From Gammaproteobacteria bacterium (GTDB lineage: Bacteria > Pseudomonadota > Gammaproteobacteria > UWMA-0217), in assembly GCA_011330835.1 (NCBI GenBank), contig DRPO01000578.1, positions 1 to 15,398 of the forward strand: a stretch of 15,398 nucleotides of DNA, in the 5' to 3' direction. A model generated the notes under the pieces. That model searched no databases. It was not told the DNA's origin and saw only the letters and a program-made list of their open reading frames with translations. This document shows, piece after piece, positions 1-7,270 of this stretch. Position numbers and translations under genes: made by a program. Positions within the stretch are counted from its first letter, which is position 1; each line of letters opens with the position of its first letter.

Positions 1-42
1 ACCGCAGCCCCTCCGAACGCGCGCTGCTGAAACGCATGCACG

Positions 43-1347
43 CTATCCTGCACGCGCGATATCGGCCAAGACCTTTAACCCGACCGCGTTACCCCGTAGA
101 TCTTCAAAGGCATAGGGATTCAGAAACTGGCGGCCCCATAGGAAGGCGCGATCCGATTGGGCGAAACCGGCTTCGGCGCAAACGGCGTCCCAGCGCCCAA
201 TGATGCAGCGGATCTGCTGTTCCACGATGGCAATGGCTTCCTCGCGGGAGAGCAGAAAATGTCCGGCGGCGGCCAGACAGGATGATATCCGGCTCATGCG
301 ATCCCCGCCGGCAATCAACATGGCCTGGGTGGCTTCTCGCCCGGTACGGTTCTGTGGACAGATGTCATAGGCCGGCGTCAGACTCAGCGTTTGCCCGTCC
401 CAGAAAGCGGCATGATTGCGCGCATGGTCGTCCGTATTGCCGCACAGGATGTTGAATACGAGCCGCGAAAACAGCTCCCGCAGCGTGGCGGAAGCATGAT
501 CGAAACGATGCCGGATCAGTTCCGCGAGATCTTCATAGCTGGCGTAACGCGCCATCATCTCGTCGAGCGCCAGCAGGGTGAGCGCGGACACCATGGGCTT
601 GCGCCGCCACCCGGCCTTCGAATGCTCGCGGTCGAAACGCTCTACCAGGAGCACATCCTTGTTCAGGGAACGGGTGAGGGAAACCCGCGCCACGTTGAGC
701 CCGCACAGGGCGGCAAGGCGCATGGCGATGAATTCGGCCTTGACGACATTGTAAAGATCGGTCGTCGAGGAAAACTTGGCAATGTATTTCCTGTCGCCAT
801 CGTCGATCCGGGCCTTGGGTCGGGCGCCGCCCAGGGATGTTCCGTGCTGGAGCGCCTGATCCAGCGCGGGACTCAGGGGCAAGCCCTTTTCGACGAGGTC
901 GGCGGCCTGCACGAGTTGCCGCAAGGAAGCGGTTCCCGTCGCGCGCGGCGCATACTCGGTCGGCGAGACCTGAAAATCCAGAGCGCCGATCCGGTCTGAT
1001 CCGGATTCCAGCAGGTAGGTCAACTCATCCAACTGAGCGGGGTCAGCTTTGGTCCCGTGAACCCCAAGCTTCCTGTTGATGATGACTCGCCGTCCCCAGG
1101 CATCCGGCGAAGCATCACGGATGCAGCCCGGCATGTGCAATCCGGGCAGCGGGGCAATCAGCCCGGATTGTAACGGAAGCTCGGGAACATAAAGAGGAAT
1201 GGCGTTGTCGCGGGCAAGATAACTCTTGCCGTAGTTGAACAAGAGATGCTCACCATCCCGCGTCAGCTTGCCCGCCACGACCGGCTCGACAGCGCCCGGC
1301 AGCCAGATCCAGACAAAGGCTTCGTTATAGGCCGTGTCAGAATTCAT
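43..1347 (-). CDS. hipA: HipA-family serine/threonine kinase toxin
   Basis: This 434-aa protein is recognised as a HipA-like kinase, the toxin of a type II toxin-antitoxin pair. Family members phosphorylate a cytosolic target (the glutamyl-tRNA synthetase GltX in E. coli), stop translation and cause growth arrest; the target here is not known. Visible motifs are the N-terminal HipA domain ending in GCIRDASPDAWGR (residues 74-86), the serine loop SLGGARPKA (171-179) with the usual autophosphorylated Ser at 171, LLVERFDR (233-240), the catalytic loop GNTDDHARNH (303-312) with candidate catalytic Asp306, and PAYDI with metal-binding Asp328. Length is normal for the family and all key residues are present, so it looks intact. 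Two tandem ATGs (1350 and 1347) are possible starts; both overlap the end of hipB, as expected for a coupled operon. An open frame runs further upstream, but there it is only antisense-free read-through of the hipB region in another frame. Confidence 0.93.
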   Translation of the reverse strand: MNSDTAYNEAFVWIWLPGAVEPVVAGKLTRDGEHLLFNYGKSYLARDNAIPLYVPELPLQSGLIAPLPGLHMPGCIRDASPDAWGRRVIINRKLGVHGTKADPAQLDELTYLLESGSDRIGALDFQVSPTEYAPRATGTASLRQLVQAADLVEKGLPLSPALDQALQHGTSLGGARPKARIDDGDRKYIAKFSSTTDLYNVVKAEFIAMRLAALCGLNVARVSLTRSLNKDVLLVERFDREHSKAGWRRKPMVSALTLLALDEMMARYASYEDLAELIRHRFDHASATLRELFSRLVFNILCGNTDDHARNHAAFWDGQTLSLTPAYDICPQNRTGREATQAMLIAGGDRMSRISSCLAAAGHFLLSREEAIAIVEQQIRCIIGRWDAVCAEAGFAQSDRAFLWGRQFLNPYAFEDLRGNAVGLKVLADIARAG

Positions 1348-1669
1348 CATCCACCGGTGTTCCACGCTTGCGCACGGCGGCTGGCAGCAAGGCCAGCTTG
1401 TCATCGGTGCGGTCGATGTGAGCGGCGAGCGAGCCTGGCTCCTGATCGAACAAGGGGACGCCGACCAGCACCGCCGCCTCGAAAACCAGACCGATGGCGA
1501 CGCGCGGATCGCCCTTCTCGATTTTTTGCAGCGTCGCGCGTGAGATGCCGACCCGATCCGCCAGCTCATGCTCGGTCCACTTACGCTGCTTGCGCCCGAG
1601 CCGGATCTGTTTGCCCAACAAGGTCGCGGCTTCGCGCGTGTACCGGGAGTAAACCCTTTCTTTTGACAT
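1337..1669 (-). CDS. hipB: HipB-like XRE-family antitoxin and autorepressor
   Basis: This 110-aa protein is a small helix-turn-helix protein directly upstream of hipA. The HTH is clear: LGKQIRLGRKQRKWTEHELADRVGISRATLQKIEKGDPRVAIGL spread over about residues 18-62, with the typical Q/E-L-A-x-x-x-G-I-S core. By family knowledge it binds and neutralises HipA and represses the operon. Its last codons overlap the hipA start by 11 nt. I start it at the ATG at 1669. A TTG at 1684 in the same frame would add MLVYC, and neither start has a clear Shine-Dalgarno. The candidate -10 (minus strand TATATT, 1691-1696) would put transcription start close to 1684, so the message would have almost no leader. 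The C-terminal tail (residues about 75-110) is longer than a minimal HTH and may contact HipA; that is inference. Confidence 0.9.
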   Translation of the reverse strand: MSKERVYSRYTREAATLLGKQIRLGRKQRKWTEHELADRVGISRATLQKIEKGDPRVAIGLVFEAAVLVGVPLFDQEPGSLAAHIDRTDDKLALLPAAVRKRGTPVDDEF

Positions 1670-1686
1670 GCAATACACCAACAAAA

Positions 1687-1735
1687 GACCAATATAATGG
1701 TCATAAAGATATTACATGACTATTAACCTAGTCAT
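1687..1735 (-). promoter_or_regulatory. Paired HipB operator-like palindromes over the hipBA promoter
   Basis: Two inverted repeats share one design, GAC(C/T)A-N6-T(G/A)GTC. The first is 1687-1702 (GACCA, ATATAA, TGGTC). The second is 1717-1734 within a slightly longer repeat 1716-1735 (ATGACTA, 6 nt, TAGTCAT). Their centres are 31 bp apart, close to three helical turns, so bound dimers would lie on the same face. The first overlaps a good -10 hexamer on the minus strand (TATATT, 1691-1696); no good -35 is visible, and the second site sits where it would be. The arrangement fits HipB autorepression. The E. coli HipB operator has a different half-site, so assignment to this HipB is inference. 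Confidence 0.7.
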
Positions 1736-1739
1736 CATT

Positions 1740-1990
1740 CAGAAACAAGTCAAGGGTAGGGAACGCCGATCCCAGAGAGCTATGGGAATTGTCGAAAACA
1801 ATGGCGGCCATCCGCATCACCGTTGACCGGGGTTTTTCACCATCATTTGCGTCAAGTGGCTCAATGCGCTTTTTCTCCGACAAACATGGACATCCACGGG
1901 TCACAAGTCTTCTACTGAGCATCAGAAGCGGAAATTACCGGGTCACATGCAAAACGGTTTGGGACGCGAAAGTCGCTGGTTAGAGGCTTC
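1740..1990. other. Gene-free stretch, no recognised content
   Basis: About 250 bases lie between the hipBA operators and the sodB terminator. Short open frames exist on both strands (for example minus 1728-1922 and plus 1789-1983, 64 codons each), but none has a convincing start, SD or recognisable motif. I see no insertion-sequence ends. It may be decayed DNA left by arrival of the hipBA module. Confidence 0.4.
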
Positions 1991-1991
1991 C

Positions 1992-2023
1992 AAAAACAAA
2001 AAAGCCCCTGAATCAGGGGCTTT
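1992..2023 (-). terminator. Rho-independent terminator of sodB
   Basis: A strong GC hairpin with arms 2001-2011 and 2013-2023 (AAAGCCCCTGA paired with TCAGGGGCTTT) lies just past the sodB stop. On the minus strand it is followed by a T-rich tract (complement of 1992-2003). Position and T-tract show that it ends sodB transcription. Confidence 0.9.
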
Positions 2024-2045
2024 GCGTATCACTAATGGGCCTGTC

Positions 2046-2627
2046 TCAGCCGTAATTGCTACTGACAAAGTCCCAGTTGACCAGATTCCAGAACGACTCA
2101 ACATACTTGGGCCGCATATTCCGATAATCAATGTAATAAGCATGCTCCCAAACATCGCAAGTCAGCAGAGGCTTCTTGCCCTCGGTGGTCAGCGGTGAAC
2201 CCGCGTTGCTGGTGTTCATCAGTTCGACGCTGCCGTCGTCGTTTTTAACCAGCCAGGTCCAGCCGGAGCCGAAGTTGCCGACGGCGGAGGCGCTGAATTT
2301 TTCCTTGAATTCGTCGAAGGAGCCGAAGGCGGCGTTGATGGCTTCGGCGAGTGCGCCGCTGGGTTCTCCGCCGCCGTTGGGGCTGAGGCAGTTCCAGTAG
2401 AATGTGTGGTTCCAGACCTGGGCGGCGTTGTTGAAGATGCCGCCTTCGGCGGAGGTGATGATGTCTTCGAGCGATTTGTCTTCGAATTCGGTGCCCTTGA
2501 TGAGGTTGTTGAGGTTGGTGACGTAGGCCTGGTGGTGCTTGCCGTGGTGGTATTCCAGGGTTTCGGCGGAGATGTGGGGCTCAAGCGCGTCTTTGGCGAA
2601 GGGCAGATCGGGTAATGTGTGTTCCAT
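2046..2627 (-). CDS. sodB: Iron superoxide dismutase
   Basis: This 193-aa protein converts superoxide to oxygen and hydrogen peroxide in the cytoplasm. It aligns end to end with the Fe/Mn-SOD family and has the usual length. Metal ligands are His27 (EYHHGKH), His74 (WNHTFYW), Asp158 and His162 (DVWEHAYYID). The iron-type signature is present: Gln70 in AAQVWNH, and the NAGSP stretch at 141-145 in place of the Mn-type pattern. There is no signal peptide. The ATG start at 2627 is set by a good SD (GAGAGGAAC about 5-10 nt upstream). It has its own terminator downstream. The exporter gene on the same strand lies 121 bp upstream, so sodB may have its own promoter in that gap; I do not see a convincing one. 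Confidence 0.97.
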   Translation of the reverse strand: MEHTLPDLPFAKDALEPHISAETLEYHHGKHHQAYVTNLNNLIKGTEFEDKSLEDIITSAEGGIFNNAAQVWNHTFYWNCLSPNGGGEPSGALAEAINAAFGSFDEFKEKFSASAVGNFGSGWTWLVKNDDGSVELMNTSNAGSPLTTEGKKPLLTCDVWEHAYYIDYRNMRPKYVESFWNLVNWDFVSSNYG

Positions 2628-2748
2628 GGTTGTTCCTCTCGAATGGGTTTGGTGTTGATTGTGACTGCCGCCGTGCGGGAGGCGGTTGGTGGCGGGATGT
2701 TATCAGGGGGCTTGCGGCAAGTACATTTGTCCGGCGCGCGTCGGGTAT

Positions 2749-3510
2749 TTATCCGAGAATGAGTTTCAGGCCGACGAGGATGGTGACCAGTTCGAAGCTT
2801 CGCTTGATCCAGTCGTTGCCCTTGACGATCGCCAGATGCGCGCCGGCGTAGCCGCCGAGCAGGGAGCCGGCGAGCAGCGCGGGCAGCCAGCTCCAGCGGA
2901 TGTCGCCGAGCAGGCCGAGGGTGATGGCGCCGGCGCCGTTCCAGAACAGGCCGACGAGGATGAGGACGTAGGTGACGGCGCGGCGGTAGTCGAAGCCGTA
3001 CCAGCGCACCAGCCAGAGGGTGACGAACAGGCCGGTGCCGGAGGTGAGCGAGCCGTTGAGAAAGCCCAGCCCGAACAGGACGAGGCCGCCGAACCATAGG
3101 CCGGGGCCGCCGCGGTGGCGCTCGACCAGCGATTTGCCGAGCGAGGGGCTGGCCCAGGAGTAGAGGCCGAGGCTGATGGTGAGCGCGCCGAGCGCGACTT
3201 CGGCGATCCGGTCGGGGATGTTGAGGATGACGTTTGCGCCGACGATGACGCCGGGCAGGCCGGTGGCGAGCAGGAACAGGGATATGTCCCACTGGATGCC
3301 GCCTTCCCGCCAGTGGCGCAGCGTTGCGCCGACGCCGAGGGCGACGCTGGCGACCTTGTGTGTGGCGAGCGCGACGCCGAACGGCAGGCCGAGGAAGATC
3401 AGCACGGGAAGCTGGATCAGCCCTGCCCCGCCGCCCGCGGAGGCGGAAAAGGTGTTGGCGATCAGGGACGCGGCGAACAGTATCCACTGGTCGAGAAAAT
3501 CCAGCGACAA
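2749..3510 (-). CDS. TSUP (TauE/SafE) family membrane anion exporter
   Basis: This is an integral membrane protein of about 253 aa with the typical duplicated TSUP layout. The first half carries the glycine-rich SASAGGGAGLIQLPVL and ALATHKVASVALG; the second half carries FLNGSLTSGTGLFVTLWLVRWYGFD. Family members (TauE, SafE, YfcA) move sulfite, sulfoacetate or related small anions across the inner membrane; the substrate here is unknown. I choose a TTG start at 3510 because GAGGAAG (complement of 3516-3522) sits 5 nt in front of it. The frame stays open to another TTG at 3552, but that extension is hydrophilic, lacks a well-spaced SD and would overlap the divergent cytochrome gene. With the 3510 start the length matches the usual 250 or so residues. 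SodB follows 121 bp downstream on the same strand. Confidence 0.85.
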   Translation of the reverse strand: MSLDFLDQWILFAASLIANTFSASAGGGAGLIQLPVLIFLGLPFGVALATHKVASVALGVGATLRHWREGGIQWDISLFLLATGLPGVIVGANVILNIPDRIAEVALGALTISLGLYSWASPSLGKSLVERHRGGPGLWFGGLVLFGLGFLNGSLTSGTGLFVTLWLVRWYGFDYRRAVTYVLILVGLFWNGAGAITLGLLGDIRWSWLPALLAGSLLGGYAGAHLAIVKGNDWIKRSFELVTILVGLKLILG

Positions 3511-3545
3511 TTGATCTTCCTCAGTTTCTTTTGGGGTGGATTTGG

Positions 3546-6308
3546 ATGACAATAGCAGGAATGAGATCCTCCGGCACCCAACGAAACCGCGCGGTCATCG
3601 GCGCCAGGCTGAAGTGGCTGCTTCGCGCCGTTTTTCTGCTGACGGGGCTGATGCTGGTCAATTCGGTCTATCTGATCGCGGTGACGATCGGCGAGGCGTT
3701 GTCGGGCCGGATCTTGCAGGATCCGTTCTACCTGTTGATGTTTCTCGGCCATCTGGCGCTGGGGCTGCTGCTGATGGGGCCGCTGCTGGCGTTCGGCTGG
3801 CTGCATTACCGCCGCGCCCGTCGGCATCCCAATCGCTATGCGAAACGCGCGGGGCTGGCGCTGTATGTCAGCGCGGTGTTGCTGATCGTGACCGGGCTGC
3901 TGCTGACGCGGTTTCCGTTCTTCGAGATCAACGCGCCTCGGGTGCGCCTGCCCGCCTACTGGCTGCATGTGCTGATTCCGGTCGTGGCGATCTGGCTATT
4001 CGTGCTGCACCGGCTGGCGGGGCCGCGCATTCGCTGGCGACGGGGGATCGGCTGGGGCGTCGCCTCGCTGGCGCTGACGGGGCTGCTGGTCGCGCCGCAA
4101 TGGTTGTCCCTCGGCGCGCGGGAGGCGGAGGCCGCCCTGTCTTTCGCGCCTTCCCAGGCCCGGCTCGAAGGCGGGGAGCCGCTGCCCGCGCGGCTGCTGA
4201 TGCAGGATGACTACTGCGCCCAGTGCCATGAGGACATCGCCGCGCAGACCGCCGGCAGCATGCACAAGCTCAGTTCGTTCAACAATCCGGCCTATCGCGC
4301 CAGCATCGACGACACCCGCAAGCTGCTCCGCCAACGCGACGGCAACACCGATCAGGCGCGGCTCTGCGCCGCCTGCCATGACCAGGCGCCGCTGTTCAGC
4401 GGCCAGTTCGACCGGGCCGATTTCGACCCCGACCGTGACGCCTCCGCCAGCGCCGGCATCACTTGCCTCGGCTGCCATGCGATCTCCGGTCTGACCAGCA
4501 TCAAGGGCAACGGGAGCTATTATTTCAGCCGCCCGCGCTTCTACCCGTTCACCTTCAGCGACAATCCGCTGCTGCAAAGCATCAACCGCCAATTGATCCG
4601 CGCGAAGCCCGAATTCCACAAAGAGACCCTGCTGCGGCCCCTGCACCGCCAGGCGGAGTTCTGCGCGGTTTGCCACAAGGTGCATATTCCCAAGAGCCTC
4701 AATCATTACCGCTGGCTGCGCGGTCAGGATCATTACGACAGCTTTCTGCTGTCCGGCGTTTCCGGCCATCGCGTCGACAGCTTCTACTATCCCGCGAAAG
4801 CGCGCGAAAACTGCGCGGCCTGCCACATGCCGCTAACCCCGTCGGACGATCCCGCCGCTCGGCGTCGGGCCGAAAAATCGCGGCCCGTCGTGCATCACCA
4901 CGGCTTCCACGCCGCCAACTCCGGCGTGCCCGCCATGCTGAAAATCGAGCCCTCCCATCTGGAATCGCGCCAGCGGTTTCTGCGTCGCGCCGCACGGGTC
5001 GACCTGTTCGCCCTGCGCGACGGGCCGAGCCTGGAGAGTCCCCTGCGCGCCCCGCTGGAGCAACAGCCGCCGACGCTGGAGCCGGGAAAATCCTATCTGC
5101 TGGAGGTCGTCGTTCGCACCACCGGCGTCGGCCATCAACTCACCCAGGGCACGGTGGATTCCAACGAGCTGTGGCTGGAAATCACCGCCCGCGCCGGCGA
5201 ACGCAAACTCGCCGTCAGCGGCGATCTCGGCGATGATGGCGCGGTCGATCCCGAGGCGTATTTTCTCAACGCCTTCCTGCTCGACCGCAATGGCGAGCGC
5301 ATCAGCCGCCGCAACGCGCAGGATATTTTCGTCGCGCTCTACGATCACCAGATTCCGCCGGGCGCCGCCAGCGTGGCGCGCTATCGCCTGGACATTCCCG
5401 CCGATGTCGATGGCCCCGTCACCATCGACGCGAAACTGAACTACCGGAAATTCGACACCCGCTACGTCCGCTATGTCGAAGGCGATCGGTTCACGAAAAA
5501 CACGCTGCCGATCACCGTCATGGCCGAGGATGCGATCACCCTCCCCGTCGGCGGCAACGCCCCGGCCCCGCCGCCCAAACAGGTGGCGACGGAAAACTGG
5601 GAACGCTGGAACGACTACGGCATCGGGCTGCTGCGCAACGTCAGCGGCGGCGCGAAAAAAGGCGATCTGAGGCTGGCGGAAAACGCCTTTCGCGTCGTCG
5701 AAAAACTCAAGCCCGCGCACGGCGCGTTGAACCTGGCGCGGCTGTATTTCAGCGAAGGGGAGCTGGACAAGGCGGACAAGCTGCTTGACGAAGCGGAAAA
5801 AGCCGGCGGCTATCCCTGGACCATCACCTGGTATCGCGCCCGCATCGCGCAACAGCGCGGCCAACTCGATCAGGCCGAAAAACAACTGCTGACGCTGTTG
5901 AACACCGACTTTCCCCAAGTGCGCGAACGCGGCTTCGATTTTTCAAAAGACATTCGCGCGGTCAACCTGCTCGGGCAAGTGTATTACGAACAGGCGCTGC
6001 GCCTGCGCCGCTCTCCGCGCGACGACGCCTTCCAGCGCAGCCTGCGACAAGCGGAACGCGCCTGGCTGCAAACGTTGAAAATCGACCCGGAAAACGCCGC
6101 CGCGCATTTCAACTTGGCGCAGCTCTATACGCTCAAGGGAGACCGGCAAAAGGCCGCCCGGCATCGAGAATTGCACCAGCGCTATCGGCCCGATGACCAA
6201 GCGGTCGAGCAAGCTGTGGCCAAGCGGCGGCAAACCGACCCGGTTGCGGATCACGCCGCTGACGCGGGAGCGATCTATCGGCTCAAGGCGGAGCGCGAAA
6301 GTTTGTAG
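3546..6308 (+). CDS. Membrane-anchored pentaheme cytochrome c with C-terminal TPR domain
   Basis: This 920-aa protein has four parts. Residues 24-182 hold five predicted membrane helices; basic loops at 87-102 and 155-167 place the N-terminus inside and the rest in the periplasm. Residues 224-427 hold five CxxCH heme c sites (CAQCH 224, CAACH 274, CLGCH 307, CAVCH 373, CAACH 423), followed by HHHGFH at 450-455, a likely source of distal ligands. About residues 500-660 form a beta-rich domain (TGVGHQLTQGTVDSNELW, DPEAYFLNAFLLD, AKLNYRKFDTRY) that I know from other multiheme/TPR cytochromes. Residues about 684-895 are TPR-like helices. It should carry electrons in the periplasm; donor and acceptor are unknown. 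Membrane histidines 69, 87, 141 and 155 could bind b-heme, which is inference. The ATG at 3546 follows a weak GGGGTGGA; an ATG at 3561 is an alternative. Upstream open frame to 3324 is antisense to the exporter. Confidence 0.88.
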   Translation: MTIAGMRSSGTQRNRAVIGARLKWLLRAVFLLTGLMLVNSVYLIAVTIGEALSGRILQDPFYLLMFLGHLALGLLLMGPLLAFGWLHYRRARRHPNRYAKRAGLALYVSAVLLIVTGLLLTRFPFFEINAPRVRLPAYWLHVLIPVVAIWLFVLHRLAGPRIRWRRGIGWGVASLALTGLLVAPQWLSLGAREAEAALSFAPSQARLEGGEPLPARLLMQDDYCAQCHEDIAAQTAGSMHKLSSFNNPAYRASIDDTRKLLRQRDGNTDQARLCAACHDQAPLFSGQFDRADFDPDRDASASAGITCLGCHAISGLTSIKGNGSYYFSRPRFYPFTFSDNPLLQSINRQLIRAKPEFHKETLLRPLHRQAEFCAVCHKVHIPKSLNHYRWLRGQDHYDSFLLSGVSGHRVDSFYYPAKARENCAACHMPLTPSDDPAARRRAEKSRPVVHHHGFHAANSGVPAMLKIEPSHLESRQRFLRRAARVDLFALRDGPSLESPLRAPLEQQPPTLEPGKSYLLEVVVRTTGVGHQLTQGTVDSNELWLEITARAGERKLAVSGDLGDDGAVDPEAYFLNAFLLDRNGERISRRNAQDIFVALYDHQIPPGAASVARYRLDIPADVDGPVTIDAKLNYRKFDTRYVRYVEGDRFTKNTLPITVMAEDAITLPVGGNAPAPPPKQVATENWERWNDYGIGLLRNVSGGAKKGDLRLAENAFRVVEKLKPAHGALNLARLYFSEGELDKADKLLDEAEKAGGYPWTITWYRARIAQQRGQLDQAEKQLLTLLNTDFPQVRERGFDFSKDIRAVNLLGQVYYEQALRLRRSPRDDAFQRSLRQAERAWLQTLKIDPENAAAHFNLAQLYTLKGDRQKAARHRELHQRYRPDDQAVEQAVAKRRQTDPVADHAADAGAIYRLKAERESL

Positions 6309-6309
6309 A

Positions 6310-6339
6310 GTGGATCAAGGAACGAAGCGACGGATCCAC
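6310..6339. repeat. GTGGATC hairpin repeat after the cytochrome gene
   Basis: Arms GTGGATC (6310-6316) and GATCCAC (6333-6339) enclose a 16-nt loop containing AACGAAGCGA. It begins 2 nt after the stop codon. It resembles the common proteobacterial GGTGGAT...ATCCACC intergenic repeat. There is no T-tract, so it is more likely a repeat than a terminator, although it may still stabilise the message end. Confidence 0.55.
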
Positions 6340-6368
6340 CAAGCGCGCCGCCAAATTGCGAAAGCCTT

Positions 6369-6422
6369 GCCGGCAGGATGCCGGCGCTCCCAGTCCCCCG
6401 GGAGCGCCGGCGTCCCGCCGGC
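6369..6422. repeat. 23-bp-arm hairpin repeat (REP-like)
   Basis: Arms 6369-6391 and 6400-6422 pair over 23 bp with two mismatches around an 8-nt loop (AGTCCCCC). The arm begins GGGAGCGCCGGC on its own strand. A further single copy of the arm, with one extra C, lies at 12626-12649, so this is a dispersed family. Confidence 0.8.
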
Positions 6423-6427
6423 CATCC

Positions 6428-6455
6428 GGCGATGTCGGGCGCAGCCCGACGAGCC
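6428..6455. repeat. GTCGGGC-hairpin repeat, copy 1
   Basis: This 28-nt element contains the hairpin GTCGGGC-GCA-GCCCGAC. Its reverse complement matches 12974-13001 with one difference, which shows it to be a dispersed repeat. Confidence 0.75.
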
Positions 6456-6494
6456 GAAGCGGAGTTCGCCACCTTGGCCATTAAACGAAGTCAA

Positions 6495-6587
6495 CCACAG
6501 AGGACACAGAGAGCACAGAGAACAAGATCGCCGGATGGCGCGAGATGCTGGAAGTCAGTAACTCTGTGCGCTCTGTGTTCTCTGTGG
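6495..6587. repeat. CACAGAG inverted-repeat element
   Basis: Two 26-nt arms, 6495-6520 and 6562-6587, are inverted copies with two mismatches. Each arm is built from three 9-nt steps carrying CACAGAG. The 41-nt middle is unrelated. The whole can form a long hairpin of REPIN or MITE type. Similar CACAGAG repeats are scattered in many bacterial genomes. Confidence 0.8.
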
Positions 6588-6688
6588 TGGGCGCTGCCTC
6601 TTGTTGATGTAAGCGCTATCGGCTAGAGGCTGTGCGCGAACGTTTGAACGCGCCGAGGCGAAATGATCGATAGGAAACGAACGGTGGA

Positions 6689-7270
6689 TTATTTCCGGAA
6701 TGGTCGCTGCGCGGCGTCCAGTTCCGGCACGCGCAGCACGCGCTCGGAGGCCGGTTTGGCCAGTTGCGCTTTCAGGTATTGGGCGCGGTCCCGGAATGTC
6801 GGGGGACGGCGGGTTTCGTTTCGCAGCAGTCGCGTCAACCAGCCAGGGCCGTCGGTTACCCGTTCGTCCAGCGCGATCGCCTTTTCGTAGTCCCGGATGG
6901 CTTCCCGGTATTCGCCGAGGCGATCGTGAATGATGCCGCGATTGGCCCAGGCGCCGGCGAAGTCGGGGTCTTTTTCGATGACTTCGTTGTAGATCGCCAG
7001 CGCCTGGCGAAGCTCTCCCAACTGGATCAGCGCTCGCGCCTGACCGCGTCGGGCGTCAAGCATGTCGGGCGACAGTTTCAGCGCCTCGGCGTAGGATTCG
7101 ATCGCTTGACGATACTGTCCGTCGTCGAAGAAACGGTTGGCGGCGGCGTAGGCCTGAACAGCCGGCGAGGCGTCCCGACCGAATCCGTCGTAGACGGACC
7201 AGCCCACCCAGGCCAGGGTCAATACGATCGCGATGGTTTTCAGCGATCGGTAGGTTTTATCGTTATCCAC
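6689..7270 (-). CDS. Membrane-anchored TPR protein
   Basis: This 193-aa protein has one N-terminal membrane helix (about residues 10-27, TIAIVLTLAWVGWSVY) and no lipobox or clear signal-cleavage site. Three TPR units follow at about 38-69, 70-103 and 104-137, each with the usual G-x-Y/L, A-I/L and P pattern (for example DDGQYRQAIESYAEALKLSPD). The last 55 residues are charged and unassigned. It is likely a scaffold at the inner membrane; which partner it binds is unknown. The GTG start at 7270 overlaps the stop of the 78-aa gene by 8 nt (GTGGATAA), so the two are translationally coupled and belong to one operon. The TPRs are not close to those of the pentaheme cytochrome as far as I can judge by eye. 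Confidence 0.85.
   Translation of the reverse strand: MDNDKTYRSLKTIAIVLTLAWVGWSVYDGFGRDASPAVQAYAAANRFFDDGQYRQAIESYAEALKLSPDMLDARRGQARALIQLGELRQALAIYNEVIEKDPDFAGAWANRGIIHDRLGEYREAIRDYEKAIALDERVTDGPGWLTRLLRNETRRPPTFRDRAQYLKAQLAKPASERVLRVPELDAAQRPFRK

Noticed and set aside
1..42. Possible tail of a plus-strand gene (frame reading RSPSERALLKRMHAILHAR)
   Set aside because: It looks protein-like, but the frame has no stop before it runs antisense through the end of hipA, and the start lies outside the window; too short to support.
1351..1704. N-terminal extension of the HipA frame to 1704
   Set aside because: The extension lies over hipB in another frame, is arginine- and serine-rich without HipA features, and the real HipA start MNSD is at 1347.
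2219..3487. Long minus-strand open frame across sodB and the exporter
   Set aside because: Arginine/proline-rich out-of-frame read-through of two clear genes in GC-rich DNA.
6310..6339. Rho-independent terminator of the cytochrome gene
   Set aside because: Weak 7-bp stem with a 16-nt loop and no T-tract; it fits a dispersed repeat better.
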